NCBI GenBank assembly: GCA_009929855.1
Contig: RZZN01000004.1
Location: 42,285 to 106,284, forward strand
Source of the DNA: Gammaproteobacteria bacterium
GTDB taxonomy: Bacteria > Pseudomonadota > Gammaproteobacteria > Chromatiales > Chromatiaceae
Direction: 5' to 3'
Length of the DNA: 64,000 bases
The notes below the pieces were generated by a model. The model saw only the letters and a list, made by a program, of their open reading frames with translations. It was not told the origin of the DNA and searched no databases. This document shows positions 54,710 through 64,000 of the stretch, in pieces. Position 1 is the stretch's first letter; each line of letters opens with the position of its first letter. The position numbers and the translations under genes are program-made.

Positions 54710-55144
54710 TCAGTCTTCGATCTTGCCACCCGCAGCCTCGATCGCGGCGCGGGCGCCCTTTGTGACACTCAGACCCCGTACCGTGAGCGCACGTGTCAAT
54801 TCGCCGGAGGCGATGATCTTCACGCGCTTGATCGACCGTCCGATGAGGCGCGCATCCAGCAGCACCTGCCGATCGATGACATCACCCGCGATCTTGGCGA
54901 GCTCGCTCAGACGCACTTCGGTCCGATCGGCGGCCATGCGCGAGCGAAAACCCACCTTCGGTAGGCGCCGCTGCAGCGGCATCTGACCGCCCTCGAAACC
55001 AACCTTGTGGAAACCACCCGCGCGTGAGGATTGTCCCTTGTGACCGCGACCACAGGTCTTGCCAAGGCCGCTTCCGATCCCTCGACCAACACGCTTGGCA
55101 CTCGGACGACTGCCAACGTCGGGTTTCAACTCATTGAGACGCAT
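54710..55144 (-). CDS. rplO: 50S ribosomal protein L15
   Basis: L15 is a late-assembly large-subunit protein. The 144 residues begin [22 protein letters not shown] and contain the Gly/Arg-rich [15 protein letters not shown] loop. Upstream open frame beyond 55144 is non-family. It overlaps the end of rpmD by 14 bases. Confidence 0.97.
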   Translation of the reverse strand: MRLNELKPDVGSRPSAKRVGRGIGSGLGKTCGRGHKGQSSRAGGFHKVGFEGGQMPLQRRLPKVGFRSRMAADRTEVRLSELAKIAGDVIDRQVLLDARLIGRSIKRVKIIASGELTRALTVRGLSVTKGARAAIEAAGGKIED

Positions 55145-55337
55145 CGCTGGACTCCTCCACGACCTTGACCATGTAGGACACGGTATTGACCATACCGCGC
55201 GTGCAGGGTGTATCCTCGACTTCCACGACCTGATGCATGCGGCGGAGCCCCAGACCACGCACACAAGCCTTGTGGTTGGCGAGACGCCCGTGGAAGCTGC
55301 GCACCAGCTTCACCTTCATCATCTTCTTACCGGACAT
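55131..55337 (-). CDS. rpmD: 50S ribosomal protein L30
   Basis: L30 is a small large-subunit protein, here 68 residues, with [34 protein letters not shown] as the recognisable core. It lies 3 bases after rpsE and overlaps rplO, so translation is tightly coupled in this part of the operon. Confidence 0.96.
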   Translation of the reverse strand: MSGKKMMKVKLVRSFHGRLANHKACVRGLGLRRMHQVVEVEDTPCTRGMVNTVSYMVKVVEESSDASQ

Positions 55338-55340
55338 CGC

Positions 55341-55847
55341 TTACCCCAAGATCTCTGCGACGGTCTTGCCACGCTTGGCGGCAATCGTGTTGGGATCATT
55401 CATTGCGCGCAGGCCCTGCACCGTCGCCCGCACCACATTGACCGGATTGTTGGTCCCGATGCATTTCGCCAAGACATTCTGGACGCCGAGCACCTCGAAG
55501 ACCGCGCGCATCGCACCTCCGGCGATGATCCCGGTCCCTTCGGAGGCCGGTTGCATGAAGACCTTGGCCGCACCATGCCGCCCGTTGAGCGGATATTGCA
55601 AGGTGTTGCCGTTGAGCTTCACCTCGATCATGTTTTTGCGGGCATTCTCCATTGCCTTCTGGATCGCGATCGGAACCTCGCGGGCCTTGCCACGACCAAA
55701 ACCCACGCGTCCTTTGCCGTCACCGACCACGGTGAGCGCGGCAAATCCGAACTGACGGCCACCCTTGACGACCTTGGCCACTCGGTTGACCGCAATGAGC
55801 TTCTCGAGGAGCTCGTCTCCTTCCGTTTTCGGATTGAAGTTCGCCAT
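55341..55847 (-). CDS. rpsE: 30S ribosomal protein S5
   Basis: S5 helps decoding accuracy and mRNA unwinding at the entry site. The 168 residues show [33 protein letters not shown], the region where spectinomycin and ram mutations occur, and end with GKTVAEILG. Standard spc-operon position. Confidence 0.98.
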   Translation of the reverse strand: MANFNPKTEGDELLEKLIAVNRVAKVVKGGRQFGFAALTVVGDGKGRVGFGRGKAREVPIAIQKAMENARKNMIEVKLNGNTLQYPLNGRHGAAKVFMQPASEGTGIIAGGAMRAVFEVLGVQNVLAKCIGTNNPVNVVRATVQGLRAMNDPNTIAAKRGKTVAEILG

Positions 55848-55858
55848 GATCCTATCCT

Positions 55859-56215
55859 CTAGAATTGGAGTCCGTTCTCACGCGCCGCGTCCGCGAGCGC
55901 CTTGAGACGGCCGTGATAACGGAATCCGGAGCGATCGAAGGCGACCGACGTCACACCGGCGGCCAAGGCACGCTCCGCAATCGCCTTGCCAATCGTGGCT
56001 GCGGCGGCGACGTTGCCTTTATGACCAGTGATCCCCTCCCGGAAGGTCTTCTCCACTGTCGCGGCACTCGCCACGACACGGTCGCCCTCGGGTGCGATCA
56101 CCTGGGCGTAGATATGACGGGGGGTGCGATGCACACAGAGTCGATAAGCGCCGAGCTCGCGAATCTTTGCACGAGCCCGCGCGGCACGACGCAGGCGAGC
56201 TTGTTTTTTGTCCAT
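55859..56215 (-). CDS. rplR: 50S ribosomal protein L18
   Basis: L18 binds 5S rRNA together with L5. The 118-residue protein has [22 protein letters not shown] and the C-terminal [22 protein letters not shown], both typical. It follows rplF by 12 bases. Confidence 0.98.
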   Translation of the reverse strand: MDKKQARLRRAARARAKIRELGAYRLCVHRTPRHIYAQVIAPEGDRVVASAATVEKTFREGITGHKGNVAAAATIGKAIAERALAAGVTSVAFDRSGFRYHGRLKALADAARENGLQF

Positions 56216-56227
56216 TCTACGAAACCC

Positions 56228-56761
56228 CTATTTCTTCTTCGCTTCCTTACGCAGGACATCTTCATCCGCGTAACGCACGCCCTTGCCCTTGTACGGCTCC
56301 GGCGGCCGGAATCCCCGGATCTCCGAGGCGACCTGTCCGACTTTTTGCTTGTCGGCACCCTTCACCAGGATCTCGGTCTGGCTTGGGGTTTCGATACTGA
56401 TGCCCGCTGGCACTGGATAATCGATCGGGTGCGAGAAGCCGAGGCTCAGATTCAGCACATCACCCTTGGACTGTGCACGATAGCCGACGCCGACGAGCGT
56501 GAGCTTGCGTTCAAAGCCGCGACCACAACCAACCACCATGTTGTTCAGCAGGGCACGCGTAGTGCCTGCCATGGCCCACGCATCATCTCGGCCTTCCGCC
56601 GGGGCGACCTTGATCATGCCATCCTCGAGCGCGACCTGGACACTGCGGTGGACTGACCAGTCCATGGTGCCGTTCTTCCCCTTCACCGAGACATTCTGCC
56701 CGGCGATGTCGACCGTCACACCCGCGGGGATCTCGATTGGTGCCTTTGCAACTCGTGACAT
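56228..56761 (-). CDS. rplF: 50S ribosomal protein L6
   Basis: L6 lies near the factor-binding site and is needed for late 50S assembly. The 177 residues begin [15 protein letters not shown] and end with the signature [16 protein letters not shown] and a lysine-rich tail. It follows rpsH by 12 bases. Confidence 0.98.
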   Translation of the reverse strand: MSRVAKAPIEIPAGVTVDIAGQNVSVKGKNGTMDWSVHRSVQVALEDGMIKVAPAEGRDDAWAMAGTTRALLNNMVVGCGRGFERKLTLVGVGYRAQSKGDVLNLSLGFSHPIDYPVPAGISIETPSQTEILVKGADKQKVGQVASEIRGFRPPEPYKGKGVRYADEDVLRKEAKKK

Positions 56762-56773
56762 CTCCGATCCCCC

Positions 56774-57169
56774 TTAGGCCACGTACGCGATGATCTCACC
56801 ACCGTGACCGGCCTTGCGGGCCGCACGGTCGGTCATGAGACCCTGAGACGTCGAGACGATGGCGATACCCAACCCCGCCCAGACCTTGGGCAGCTCATCC
56901 TTGCCACGGTAGATCCGCTGACCCGGACGCGACACTCGCCGCAGATACTCGATCACAGGCTTGCCCCGGTAATACTTGAGCTTGATGACGAGCTCGGGTT
57001 TTTTGTCGTTGGGCTCGACGGTCACGTCGGTGATATAGCCTTCGTCCTTGAGAAGACTCGCGATCGCAACCTTTTGCTTCGAGGACGGCATCGAGATGGT
57101 AATCTTTCCACGCTGCTGTCCATTGCGAATACGTGTCAACATATCCGCAATTGGATCCGACATACTCAT
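56774..57169 (-). CDS. rpsH: 30S ribosomal protein S8
   Basis: S8 is a primary 16S binder and, in E. coli, the translational repressor of the spc operon. The 131 residues include [33 protein letters not shown] and [25 protein letters not shown]. The gap to rpsN is unusually wide for this operon at 108 bases and contains a small hairpin, CACC-GCAAA-GGTG, on the minus strand. Confidence 0.98.
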   Translation of the reverse strand: MSMSDPIADMLTRIRNGQQRGKITISMPSSKQKVAIASLLKDEGYITDVTVEPNDKKPELVIKLKYYRGKPVIEYLRRVSRPGQRIYRGKDELPKVWAGLGIAIVSTSQGLMTDRAARKAGHGGEIIAYVA

Positions 57170-57277
57170 GAGCGACTCCGGGGGTCAGCCCACCTTTGCG
57201 GTGCGATACCCGTCAATATTCAAGGGGACCAGGCGCGCCGATCGTTGGACGCCCGATGGATTGCTTCGTTCCGTCGC

Positions 57278-57583
57278 CTACCAGCTCGCCTTGACGACAC
57301 CTGGCACGTCTCCGCGCATCACAGCGTCACGTAACTTGTTGCGGGACAAGCCAAACTTGCGATAGACCGCGTGCGGGCGACCGCTCACGCGACAGCGCCT
57401 CTGCTGCCGGGTTGGACTTGCGTCTCGCGGCAATGCTTGGAGCTTGATGACGGCCGCTTCGATCTGCTCGGCGCTCGCTCTGCGATCGTTGATCACGGAC
57501 TTCAGGGCTGCACGTTTCTCATTGTAACGTGCAGCGATCAGGGTACGCTTGTGATCGCGCGCGATCATGCTCTTCTTCGCCAT
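57278..57583 (-). CDS. rpsN: 30S ribosomal protein S14
   Basis: S14 belongs to the small-subunit head. This is the 101-residue long form without the zinc CxxC motifs, starting [13 protein letters not shown] and ending [31 protein letters not shown]. The frame is open further upstream, into rplE, but homology starts at 57583. Confidence 0.97.
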   Translation of the reverse strand: MAKKSMIARDHKRTLIAARYNEKRAALKSVINDRRASAEQIEAAVIKLQALPRDASPTRQQRRCRVSGRPHAVYRKFGLSRNKLRDAVMRGDVPGVVKASW

Positions 57584-57593
57584 CGTTTGAGCC

Positions 57594-58133
57594 TCAGGTC
57601 CGGAAAGGAAAGTTGAATGCCTCGAGCAGCGCACGACCTTCTTCATCCGTCCGCGCCGACGTGGTGATGGTGATATCCAAGCCACGCAATGCGTCGATCT
57701 TGTCGTAGTCGATCTCGGGGAAGATGATTTGCTCCCGAACTCCCATCGAGTAGTTGCCGCGACCGTCGAACGCCTTCGGACTCAAACCGCGAAAATCGCG
57801 GATACGCGGGATCGCAATGTTGATCAGACGATCCAGAAATTCATACATGCGCTCACGGCGCAGTGTGACCTTGCACCCGACCGGCCAGCCTTCACGAATC
57901 TTGAAGCCAGCAATGGACTTACGGGCATGAGTGACGATCGGTTGCTGACCCGAGATCAATTTCAGATCCGCGACCGCGGCATCCATCACCTTTTTGTCCG
58001 CGATCGCTTCGCCGACCCCCATGTTCAGAGTGATCTTCTCGAGTCTCGGCACCTGCATGATACTCTTGAACTTGAAGCGATCTTGCAGCTGGCCGACGAC
58101 CCGCTCCTGATATTCTGTCTGTAGTCTGGACAT
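57594..58133 (-). CDS. rplE: 50S ribosomal protein L5
   Basis: L5 binds 5S rRNA and touches the P-site tRNA. The 179 residues start [17 protein letters not shown] and contain [34 protein letters not shown] and [20 protein letters not shown]. The start at 58133 is supported by homology; the longer frame reads back into rplX. Confidence 0.98.
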   Translation of the reverse strand: MSRLQTEYQERVVGQLQDRFKFKSIMQVPRLEKITLNMGVGEAIADKKVMDAAVADLKLISGQQPIVTHARKSIAGFKIREGWPVGCKVTLRRERMYEFLDRLINIAIPRIRDFRGLSPKAFDGRGNYSMGVREQIIFPEIDYDKIDALRGLDITITTSARTDEEGRALLEAFNFPFRT

Positions 58134-58146
58134 TACTTGATTTCCG

Positions 58147-58464
58147 TCACAGATCGACGACTTCGCCGTCCGACTTGAACACCCGGACCTTCCGGCCGTC
58201 AGCGAGAAATTTGAAACCAACGCGATCAGCCCCACCCTTGCGCGGATTGTAGAGGGCCACGTTGGACACTTGGATCGGCATGACCTTATCGACGATGCCA
58301 CCTGGATCGCCGACCTGGGGGCGAGCCTTCTGATGCTTGCGTACAAGATTGATGTTCTCGACGACCACACGCGCATCATCGACCACACGCAGCACAGTTC
58401 CGCGTTTACCCTTGTCTTTACCAGCGATGACGATGACGTCGTCGCCCTTCTTGATCTTTCGCAT
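58147..58464 (-). CDS. rplX: 50S ribosomal protein L24
   Basis: L24 is one of the first proteins to bind 23S rRNA and starts 50S assembly. The 105 residues have the KOW motif [20 protein letters not shown] and the [17 protein letters not shown] stretch. It is 13 bases after rplN. Confidence 0.98.
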   Translation of the reverse strand: MRKIKKGDDVIVIAGKDKGKRGTVLRVVDDARVVVENINLVRKHQKARPQVGDPGGIVDKVMPIQVSNVALYNPRKGGADRVGFKFLADGRKVRVFKSDGEVVDL

Positions 58465-58477
58465 TGCCGCAGACTCC

Positions 58478-58846
58478 CTAGAGGACCTCAGGCGCCAGTG
58501 AGATGATTTTCATGAAGCGTTCGCCACGAAGCTCACGCGTCACCGGGCCAAAGATCCGCGTTCCGATCGGCTGAAGCTGATTGTTGAGAAGCACGGCAGC
58601 GTTGCCGTCGAAACGAATCGTCGACCCATCGGGACGACGCACACCCTTGCGCGTGCGCACGACCACGGCATTGAATACATCGCCTTTCTTGACCTTCCCG
58701 CGCGGAATGGCATCCTTCACGGTGACCTTGATGACATCACCGATGCCCGCGTAGCGCCGATGAGACCCGCCAAGCACCTTGATGCACTGCACACGCCGTG
58801 CCCCGCTGTTGTCGGCGACACGAAGATCAGTCTGCATCTGAATCAT
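58478..58846 (-). CDS. rplN: 50S ribosomal protein L14
   Basis: L14 forms part of intersubunit bridges and binds the silencing factor RsfS. The 122 residues begin [27 protein letters not shown]. It is the first spc-operon gene. The 91-base gap before it contains an AT-rich stretch with CATAAT on the minus strand, possibly an internal promoter, though no good -35 is seen. Confidence 0.98.
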   Translation of the reverse strand: MIQMQTDLRVADNSGARRVQCIKVLGGSHRRYAGIGDVIKVTVKDAIPRGKVKKGDVFNAVVVRTRKGVRRPDGSTIRFDGNAAVLLNNQLQPIGTRIFGPVTRELRGERFMKIISLAPEVL

Positions 58847-58937
58847 TGTCTATTACCTAACATTATGCTTTCTAGCCGATTGCAAAACGGATCATCGAAT
58901 GCCGTTCCGACATCTCGCAAGGCGCGAACGCCACGAC

Positions 58938-59198
58938 TCAACGCGCCTTTTCAATGACCTCGAGTAGGCGCCAGGTCTTGGTCTTGGAGAGTGGCCGACA
59001 TTGCTCGACTCGCACCATGTCTCCTTCCGAGCAGACATTGCCCTCGTCATGAGCATGGATCTTGGTGGAGCGGCGCATGAATTTGCCATACAGTGGGTGC
59101 TTGACCCGGCGCTCGATCAGAACCGTGATGGTCTTGTCCATCTTGTTACTGATCACCCGCCCATCCAAAGTCCGGTTCGTCTTGGTCTCTTCGCTCAT
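58938..59198 (-). CDS. rpsQ: 30S ribosomal protein S17
   Basis: S17 is an OB-fold primary binder of 16S rRNA. The 86 residues contain [27 protein letters not shown] and [17 protein letters not shown]. It overlaps rpmC by 4 bases and is the last gene of the S10 segment. Confidence 0.98.
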   Translation of the reverse strand: MSEETKTNRTLDGRVISNKMDKTITVLIERRVKHPLYGKFMRRSTKIHAHDEGNVCSEGDMVRVEQCRPLSKTKTWRLLEVIEKAR

Positions 59199-59398
59199 GA
59201 TTGCTTGCCTGCCTGTAGCTCAGCCATGACCGTCTTTACCCGGGCAATCTCGCGCCGCACGGTCTTCATCTGCGAGGGCTTTGACAGCTGGCCAGTCCCA
59301 CGCTGCATGCGTAGATTGAATTGCTCGCGCAAGAGGTCGATCAAGTGCTTTTCCAGGTCGGCGACTTCGCGCGTCCTCAGCTCATTTGCCTTCATCAC
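59195..59398 (-). CDS. rpmC: 50S ribosomal protein L29
   Basis: L29 is a small two-helix protein at the tunnel exit, near the docking site of trigger factor and SRP. The 67 residues include [21 protein letters not shown] and the [12 protein letters not shown] signature. It overlaps both rplP and rpsQ by 4 bases, indicating coupled translation. Confidence 0.97.
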   Translation of the reverse strand: MMKANELRTREVADLEKHLIDLLREQFNLRMQRGTGQLSKPSQMKTVRREIARVKTVMAELQAGKQS

Positions 59399-59808
59399 AG
59401 GATCACCCGTCGTTCAAAGCTTGTCTGTACCGGCAGCTTCGCCGAGGCCAGTTGGAAGGCCTCACGGGCCAGTTCCTCACTCACGCCCTCGATTTCATAG
59501 AGCATTCGACCCGGTTGAATCAAGGCGACCCAATACTCGACAGAACCCTTACCCGATCCCATGCGAACCTCCAATGGCTTCTTGGAGATCGGCTTGTCTG
59601 GGAAGACCCGGATCCAGATCTTGCCACCACGCTTGACCTTGCGGGTGATCGCTCGCCGCGCCGCCTCGATCTGGCGAGCGGTCAGTCGACCCCGCCCGGT
59701 CGCCTTGAGGCCAAAATCACCAAAGCTGACCTCATTGCCGCTTTGAGCAAGGCCGCGATTGCGGCCCTTATGTTGTTTGCGAAATTTTGTGCGCTTAGGT
59801 TGCAGCAT
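59395..59808 (-). CDS. rplP: 50S ribosomal protein L16
   Basis: L16 shapes the A-site region of the large subunit. The 137 residues start [19 protein letters not shown] and include [29 protein letters not shown]. It lies 3 bases after rpsC in the usual order. Confidence 0.98.
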   Translation of the reverse strand: MLQPKRTKFRKQHKGRNRGLAQSGNEVSFGDFGLKATGRGRLTARQIEAARRAITRKVKRGGKIWIRVFPDKPISKKPLEVRMGSGKGSVEYWVALIQPGRMLYEIEGVSEELAREAFQLASAKLPVQTSFERRVIL

Positions 59809-59811
59809 GAC

Positions 59812-60489
59812 TCACCCCCTTCTCGCGGGCGCCTTCGGCAGCCCTTCATCGGGGAGCTGATCACCGAACACCTCGCCTTTGAAAATCCAAACCTTCACAC
59901 CGATCACACCATAGGTGGTATGTGCCTCGGCCAGTCCGAAGTCGATATCGGCACGCAGGGTGTGGAGAGGAACTCGACCCTCCCGTGCCCACTCAGTCCG
60001 CGCAATCTCAGCGCCGTTCAAGCGCCCAGCGACGTTGACACGGATGCCTTCCGCTCCGAGCCGCATGGTGTTCTGGATCGCACGCTTCATGGCCCGCCGA
60101 AACATGATGCGACGCTCGAGCTGTTGGGCGATACCTTCGGCGACCAACTGCGCATCGAGCTCAGGCTTGCGAATCTCCTCGATGCTGATATGCACCGGGA
60201 TCCCCATCATCTGGGAAACCCGCGCGCGCAGCTTATCGATGTCCTCGCCTTTCTTGCCGATGACGACACCTGGTCGCGCCGTATGAATCGTGATGTGCGC
60301 ATTCTTGGCCGGCCGATCGATCTGGATTCGACTGACCGATGCCTTCGCCAGTTCCTTGCGGAGGAAATTGCGCACTTGGAGATCCGTGTTCAAGAGGTCG
60401 GCGTAGTCCTTGGAATTCGCGTACCACTTGGAGGTCCAGTCTTTGATGATCCCCAGACGGATGCCATTCGGATGAACTTTCTGTCCCAT
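59812..60489 (-). CDS. rpsC: 30S ribosomal protein S3
   Basis: S3 forms part of the mRNA entry channel with helicase function. The 225 residues start [24 protein letters not shown] and carry the KH-domain loop [10 protein letters not shown] and [20 protein letters not shown]. Standard position after rplV. Confidence 0.98.
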   Translation of the reverse strand: MGQKVHPNGIRLGIIKDWTSKWYANSKDYADLLNTDLQVRNFLRKELAKASVSRIQIDRPAKNAHITIHTARPGVVIGKKGEDIDKLRARVSQMMGIPVHISIEEIRKPELDAQLVAEGIAQQLERRIMFRRAMKRAIQNTMRLGAEGIRVNVAGRLNGAEIARTEWAREGRVPLHTLRADIDFGLAEAHTTYGVIGVKVWIFKGEVFGDQLPDEGLPKAPARRG

Positions 60490-60507
60490 GCTGGTCCCCT
60501 ATTCTCC

Positions 60508-60846
60508 TCAGACTTCCGCCACGACCAGACGGATGTGACTCGTGCGCTTGACGATCCGGTTCGCCCGGCCCTTGGCCCGAGGGCTGATGCGCTTCATGCT
60601 CGGTCCCTCATCGACCTCGACCCTCGCGACCTTGAGGTCATCGATATCCGCCCCTTCGTTGTGCTCGGCGTTCGCAATCGCGGATTCCAGAACCTTCTTG
60701 ATGAAGATCGCACCCTTGCGGGTACTGAAGGTCAAGGTATTCAGCGCCTCCTCGACGCGACGACCGCGGATGAGATCCGCGACCAAGCGAGCCTTCTGAG
60801 CGGAGACTCGCGCGTACTTCAATCTGGCTTCAGCTCGCATCCCCAT
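60508..60846 (-). CDS. rplV: 50S ribosomal protein L22
   Basis: L22 lines the exit tunnel with its long beta-hairpin. The 112 residues show [26 protein letters not shown] and the hairpin region [23 protein letters not shown], where macrolide-resistance changes occur. It lies 9 bases after rpsS. Confidence 0.98.
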   Translation of the reverse strand: MGMRAEARLKYARVSAQKARLVADLIRGRRVEEALNTLTFSTRKGAIFIKKVLESAIANAEHNEGADIDDLKVARVEVDEGPSMKRISPRAKGRANRIVKRTSHIRLVVAEV

Positions 60847-60855
60847 TGTCTCCGA

Positions 60856-61134
60856 TTAGCGCTTCTTCGCCTTGCGATCGGCGGCATGCCCACGGTAGGT
60901 CCGGGTCAATGCGAATTCACCGAGCTTGTGGCCGATCATGTTTTCATTGACGAGCACCGGCACGTGCTGACGACCGTTGTGGACCGCGATCGTCAGCCCA
61001 ACCATCTCCGGCAGCACCATTGAGCGCCGAGACCAAGTCTTGATCGGCCGCTTGCTGTTTTGCGCGACAGCCTCCTCGACCTTCTTGATCAGATGGTGGT
61101 CGACAAAGGGTCCTTTTCGAATCGAACGTGGCAC
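60856..61134 (-). CDS. rpsS: 30S ribosomal protein S19
   Basis: S19 is a head protein pairing with S13 near the A and P sites. The 92 residues start [22 protein letters not shown] and include [29 protein letters not shown]. Standard position after rplB. Confidence 0.98.
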   Translation of the reverse strand: MPRSIRKGPFVDHHLIKKVEEAVAQNSKRPIKTWSRRSMVLPEMVGLTIAVHNGRQHVPVLVNENMIGHKLGEFALTRTYRGHAADRKAKKR

Positions 61135-61154
61135 TTGCTCAACCTCGCCTTAAA

Positions 61155-61982
61155 CTATTTGCGTCCACGACGACGCACGATCATGGCGTCAGTCCGCTTG
61201 TTCTTGCGCGTTTTGTGACCTTTCGTCGGCACACCCCAGGGTGTCACAGGATGACGACCACCTGATGTACGACCCTCGCCGCCACCGTGCGGATGATCGA
61301 CTGGATTCATCACGACACCGCGGACCGTCGGGCGGATCCCGCGCCAGCGACTGGCACCAGCCTTACCGAGCTTGCGCAAACTGTGCTCGGAATTCCCAAC
61401 TTCACCGATGACCGCGCGGCAATCGACATGAATCTTTCTCATCTCGCCGGAGCGCAGTCTCAGGGTTGCGTTCTTGCCTTCGCGCGCCACCAATTGGGCG
61501 GATGCTCCAGCCGAGCGCGCGAGTTGCGCACCCTTGCCAGGCCGCATCTCGATACAGTGGATCTGAGTGCCTAGCGGCACATTGCGCAGAGGCATGCAGT
61601 TACCAACACTGATCGCCGCCGCCTCTCCCGACTCCACCTGCGAGCCAGCGCTGAGACCCTTGGGCGCGATGATATAAGCACGCTCTCCGTCGGCGTATTT
61701 CAGCAAGGCGAGATGCGCGGAACGATTCGGGTCATATTCCAAACGTTCGACAAGGGCGGGGACCCCATCCTTGTTACGCTTGAAATCGACGATTCGATAT
61801 CGCTGCTTGTGACCGCCACCCTGATGACGCACACTGATGCGTCCAAGGTTGTTGCGACCGCCATGCCTCACCTTCTTATCGAGCAATGGCTCATAAGGCG
61901 CGCCCTTGTGCAGCTCTGGTGTCTTCAGCTTGACGACGAAGCGACGACCGGCTGACGTCGGTTTTGTCTTTACGATTGGCAT
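61155..61982 (-). CDS. rplB: 50S ribosomal protein L2
   Basis: L2 is a core protein near the peptidyl-transferase centre. The 275 residues contain [22 protein letters not shown] and the conserved C-terminal [31 protein letters not shown] with the near-universal histidine. It follows rplW by 32 bases. Confidence 0.98.
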   Translation of the reverse strand: MPIVKTKPTSAGRRFVVKLKTPELHKGAPYEPLLDKKVRHGGRNNLGRISVRHQGGGHKQRYRIVDFKRNKDGVPALVERLEYDPNRSAHLALLKYADGERAYIIAPKGLSAGSQVESGEAAAISVGNCMPLRNVPLGTQIHCIEMRPGKGAQLARSAGASAQLVAREGKNATLRLRSGEMRKIHVDCRAVIGEVGNSEHSLRKLGKAGASRWRGIRPTVRGVVMNPVDHPHGGGEGRTSGGRHPVTPWGVPTKGHKTRKNKRTDAMIVRRRGRK

Positions 61983-62014
61983 CTTGCTCTACCCGCTTGT
62001 GTCGGTCGCGCGTG

Positions 62015-62311
62015 TTAAGCGCCGCCACCGAAATCGATGTCATGACCGGGCTTCAAGCGCACGTATGCCTTACGCCAGTCATTGCGTTTGCCCAGGCGCT
62101 TGCCGAACCGCTTCTCCTTGCCCTTGACGTTCAGAACCTGCACGCCCTCGACTTGGACGTCGAACATCAACTCGACGGCACGGGCGATCTCATGCTTGTT
62201 CGCATCCGTCATGACTCGAAAGCCATACTGACTGGCCTGATCACCGAGTCGCGCGGTCTTCTCCGAGACAATCGGCGACAACAACACCTTCATGAGACGC
62301 TCTTGGTTCAT
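62015..62311 (-). CDS. rplW: 50S ribosomal protein L23
   Basis: L23 is the main docking site for trigger factor and SRP at the tunnel exit. The 98 residues start [24 protein letters not shown] and contain [23 protein letters not shown]. It overlaps rplD by 4 bases. Confidence 0.98.
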   Translation of the reverse strand: MNQERLMKVLLSPIVSEKTARLGDQASQYGFRVMTDANKHEIARAVELMFDVQVEGVQVLNVKGKEKRFGKRLGKRNDWRKAYVRLKPGHDIDFGGGA

Positions 62312-62916
62312 CCCAACCGCTCCTCTAACTTGCGGATCGCCGCCGCGGTCGCGAGAACATGGTCGAAGGCGATCATGCTGACTGGATCGACGTCCTCGAC
62401 CGAGACCACCTCGACCCTGGGGAGATTGCGAGCCGCGAGATACAGGTTTTCATCCAACCCGTCGGTCACGATGAGAACATTTTCGAGCGCATAGTGCCTC
62501 AGCAATGCAACCATCATCTTGGTCTTCGGGGCCTCGACGCGCACGTCCTCGACGACGAGCAAACGGTCCTGCCGCACGAGCTCGGAGAGGATCGAGCGTA
62601 CCGCCCCCCGATACATCTTGCGATTGACCTTCTGCGTGTAATTCGCTGGCTTTGCGGCGAAGGTCACGCCTCCCGAGCGCCAAATCGGGCTGCGCGAGGT
62701 CCCTGCACGCGCACGGCCAGTTCCCTTTTGCCGCCAAGGCTTGGCGCCTCCACCGGAGACATCGGAGCGACTCTTCTGAGCACGCGTACCCGCACGCACC
62801 CCAGCCAACTGAGCCGTGACCACCTGATGGATGAGACCGGGTTTGTATTCAGCGCCAAAGATCGCATCGGCGACCTGCAAGTTGGCGCCACCACCATTAT
62901 GAATCGCAAGCTCCAT
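62308..62916 (-). CDS. rplD: 50S ribosomal protein L4
   Basis: L4 reaches into the exit tunnel and, in E. coli, represses the S10 operon. The 202 residues include [46 protein letters not shown]. Because tuf precedes rpsJ almost without a gap, there is no room here for the E. coli-type S10 leader that L4 acts on. Standard position after rplC. Confidence 0.98.
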   Translation of the reverse strand: MELAIHNGGGANLQVADAIFGAEYKPGLIHQVVTAQLAGVRAGTRAQKSRSDVSGGGAKPWRQKGTGRARAGTSRSPIWRSGGVTFAAKPANYTQKVNRKMYRGAVRSILSELVRQDRLLVVEDVRVEAPKTKMMVALLRHYALENVLIVTDGLDENLYLAARNLPRVEVVSVEDVDPVSMIAFDHVLATAAAIRKLEERLG

Positions 62917-62922
62917 GTGTGC

Positions 62923-63573
62923 TTAGCCCTTGTTCTTCTGTTTCACCGAGGGCAGCACGACGACTCGTCCACCGGTCGGCCCGGGGACACCGCCGCGCAC
63001 CAGGAGAAGCTGACGCTCGGGATCGATACGCACCACTTCGAGATTCTGCGTGCAGCGGTTCGCCGCTCCCAGATGACCCGCCATCCGCTTACCCTTGAAG
63101 ACACGACCAGGCGACTGGTTTTGACCGATCGAGCCTGGAGCGCGATGCGACAATGAGTTGCCATGCGTGACGTCCTGGCCGCTGAAATTGTGGCGACGGA
63201 TTCCGCCGGCGAAGCCGCGGCCCTTGGTCACCCCACGCACATCGACCTTCTGACCCGTGGTGAAGATCGAGACCGTCACCTCAGCGCCAACGTCCAGATC
63301 AGTGGCCTCGCCCTCATCGAGGCGAAACTCGCGGAGCACCTCTCCAGCCTCGACGCCCGCCTTGGCATAATGGCCGGCCATCGGCTTGGTGACGCGCGAG
63401 GGCCGACGATTTCCGAAGGCGACCTGAATGGCGCGGTAGCCATCGCTCTCCAGAGACTTGACCTGACTGACCCGGTTGGGTTGAACCTGGATCACGGTGA
63501 CGGGAATACTGCGCCCGTCTTCGTCGAAGAGGCGAGTCATTCCAGCTTTGCGCCCAATCACTCCGATCGCCAT
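62923..63573 (-). CDS. rplC: 50S ribosomal protein L3
   Basis: L3 is an early 23S binder whose loop reaches the peptidyl-transferase centre. The 216 residues start [20 protein letters not shown] and include [39 protein letters not shown] glutamine in that loop is the site of PrmB methylation in related bacteria. It lies 10 bases after rpsJ. Confidence 0.98.
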   Translation of the reverse strand: MAIGVIGRKAGMTRLFDEDGRSIPVTVIQVQPNRVSQVKSLESDGYRAIQVAFGNRRPSRVTKPMAGHYAKAGVEAGEVLREFRLDEGEATDLDVGAEVTVSIFTTGQKVDVRGVTKGRGFAGGIRRHNFSGQDVTHGNSLSHRAPGSIGQNQSPGRVFKGKRMAGHLGAANRCTQNLEVVRIDPERQLLLVRGGVPGPTGGRVVVLPSVKQKNKG

Positions 63574-63583
63574 GGATTCATCC

Positions 63584-63895
63584 TCAGCTCAGCTTGATCT
63601 GGACGTCGACACCCGCCGCCAGATCCAGTTTCATCAATGCGTCAACTGTCTTGTCGGTCGGATCGACGATATCCATTAGACGCTTATGTGTACGAAGCTC
63701 GTATTGATCGCGCGCATCTTTGTTGACGTGCGGGGATACGAGTACGGTGAACCGCTCTTTCTTGGACGGCAGTGGCACCGGACCGCGCACTTGCGCACCC
63801 GTGCGCTTTGCCGTATCCACGATCTCGCGGGCCGACTGGTCGATCAAGCGATGATCAAAGGCTTTCAGCCGAATCCGTATTCTCTGGTTATTCAT
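63584..63895 (-). CDS. rpsJ: 30S ribosomal protein S10
   Basis: S10 is a head protein that also acts as NusE in transcription antitermination. The 103 residues start [26 protein letters not shown] and include [17 protein letters not shown] and [22 protein letters not shown]. The start at 63895 is fixed by homology, four bases after the tuf stop. Confidence 0.98.
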   Translation of the reverse strand: MNNQRIRIRLKAFDHRLIDQSAREIVDTAKRTGAQVRGPVPLPSKKERFTVLVSPHVNKDARDQYELRTHKRLMDIVDPTDKTVDALMKLDLAAGVDVQIKLS

Positions 63896-63899
63896 GCCA

Positions 63900-64000
63900 T
63901 TACTCGATGATCTTGGCGACGACGCCGGCACCGACCGTACGACCACCCTCGCGCACGGCGAAGCGCAGCCCCTCTTCCATCGCAATCGGCGCGATCAGCT
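63900..64000 (-). CDS. tuf: Elongation factor Tu, C-terminal fragment at window edge
   Basis: The last 33 residues of EF-Tu are visible, including the end of domain 3 with [25 protein letters not shown] and a TAA stop at 63902-63900. The rest lies beyond the right edge. It is placed directly before rpsJ, as in many proteobacteria, and is probably co-transcribed with the ribosomal operon. Confidence 0.96.
   Translation of the reverse strand, partial: LIAPIAMEEGLRFAVREGGRTVGAGVVAKIIE

Overview
The window looks like a chromosomal segment of a purple sulfur gammaproteobacterium (Chromatiaceae-like). It is GC-rich and carries bacteriochlorophyll and carotenoid genes, soxYZ, a DsrC-family protein and a gammaproteobacterial suhB-trmJ-cysE-iscR order. 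The species cannot be fixed from sequence reading alone. A sucrose-synthesis operon suggests a salt-tolerant or marine lifestyle, because sucrose is a known compatible solute in this group. No rRNA, tRNA, CRISPR array or complete insertion sequence was recognised.

Layout. 1-6438: photosynthesis genes. crtE-crtF-bchC-bchX run leftward off the window edge. crtD-crtC diverge from crtE across a short control region with two PpsR/CrtJ-type boxes. 6490-15695: signalling and housekeeping genes, namely a REC-REC-GGDEF-EAL protein with worn active sites, an SppA-like peptidase, a phosphoglycolate-phosphatase-like HAD, RluC, RNase E behind a long leader, and a low-molecular-weight tyrosine phosphatase. 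15872-22971: a five-gene operon of a SPOR-domain membrane protein, sucrose-phosphate synthase, sucrose-phosphate phosphatase, fructokinase and amylosucrase. 23025-32617: a proline-rich anchored protein, an acetolactate-synthase-like enzyme paired with a WD40 propeller, malate synthase G, a cysteine-rich DsrC-like protein, 4-alpha-glucanotransferase and a small membrane protein. 32634-38023: a CheB-CheR-PAS protein overlapping a PAS-GGDEF-EAL protein. 38500-46035: a phosphoesterase, a CarS-like protein, suhB, trmJ, cysE, iscR, an HscB-like gene, a rhodanese and a lipid A acyltransferase. 46217-50178: soxZ, soxY, a BepA-like protease and a SAM hydrolase-type protein. 50205-64000: the complete S10-spc-alpha ribosomal operon on the minus strand, beginning after the 3' end of tuf and ending at a clear intrinsic terminator.

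How the genes work together. The first block makes spirilloxanthin-type carotenoids and bacteriochlorophyll under probable redox/light repression. The sucrose operon can make sucrose from UDP-glucose and fructose-6-phosphate and recover it through amylosucrase and fructokinase, with malQ nearby for alpha-glucan. soxYZ, the DsrC-like protein and the rhodanese belong to sulfur metabolism.

The most unusual points are these. (1) The isc cluster appears collapsed: iscR is followed only by an HscB-like gene whose J-domain HPD motif reads SPD. (2) A DsrC relative carries five cysteines with a rearranged C-terminus. (3) An acetolactate-synthase-like enzyme has a cysteine-rich segment where the family has its PDFVxLAxAYG region, and its gene is followed by a WD40 gene. 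(4) crtC has no ordinary start codon where homology begins. (5) A nested inverted-repeat element resembling a non-autonomous mobile repeat lies near 8.8 kb.
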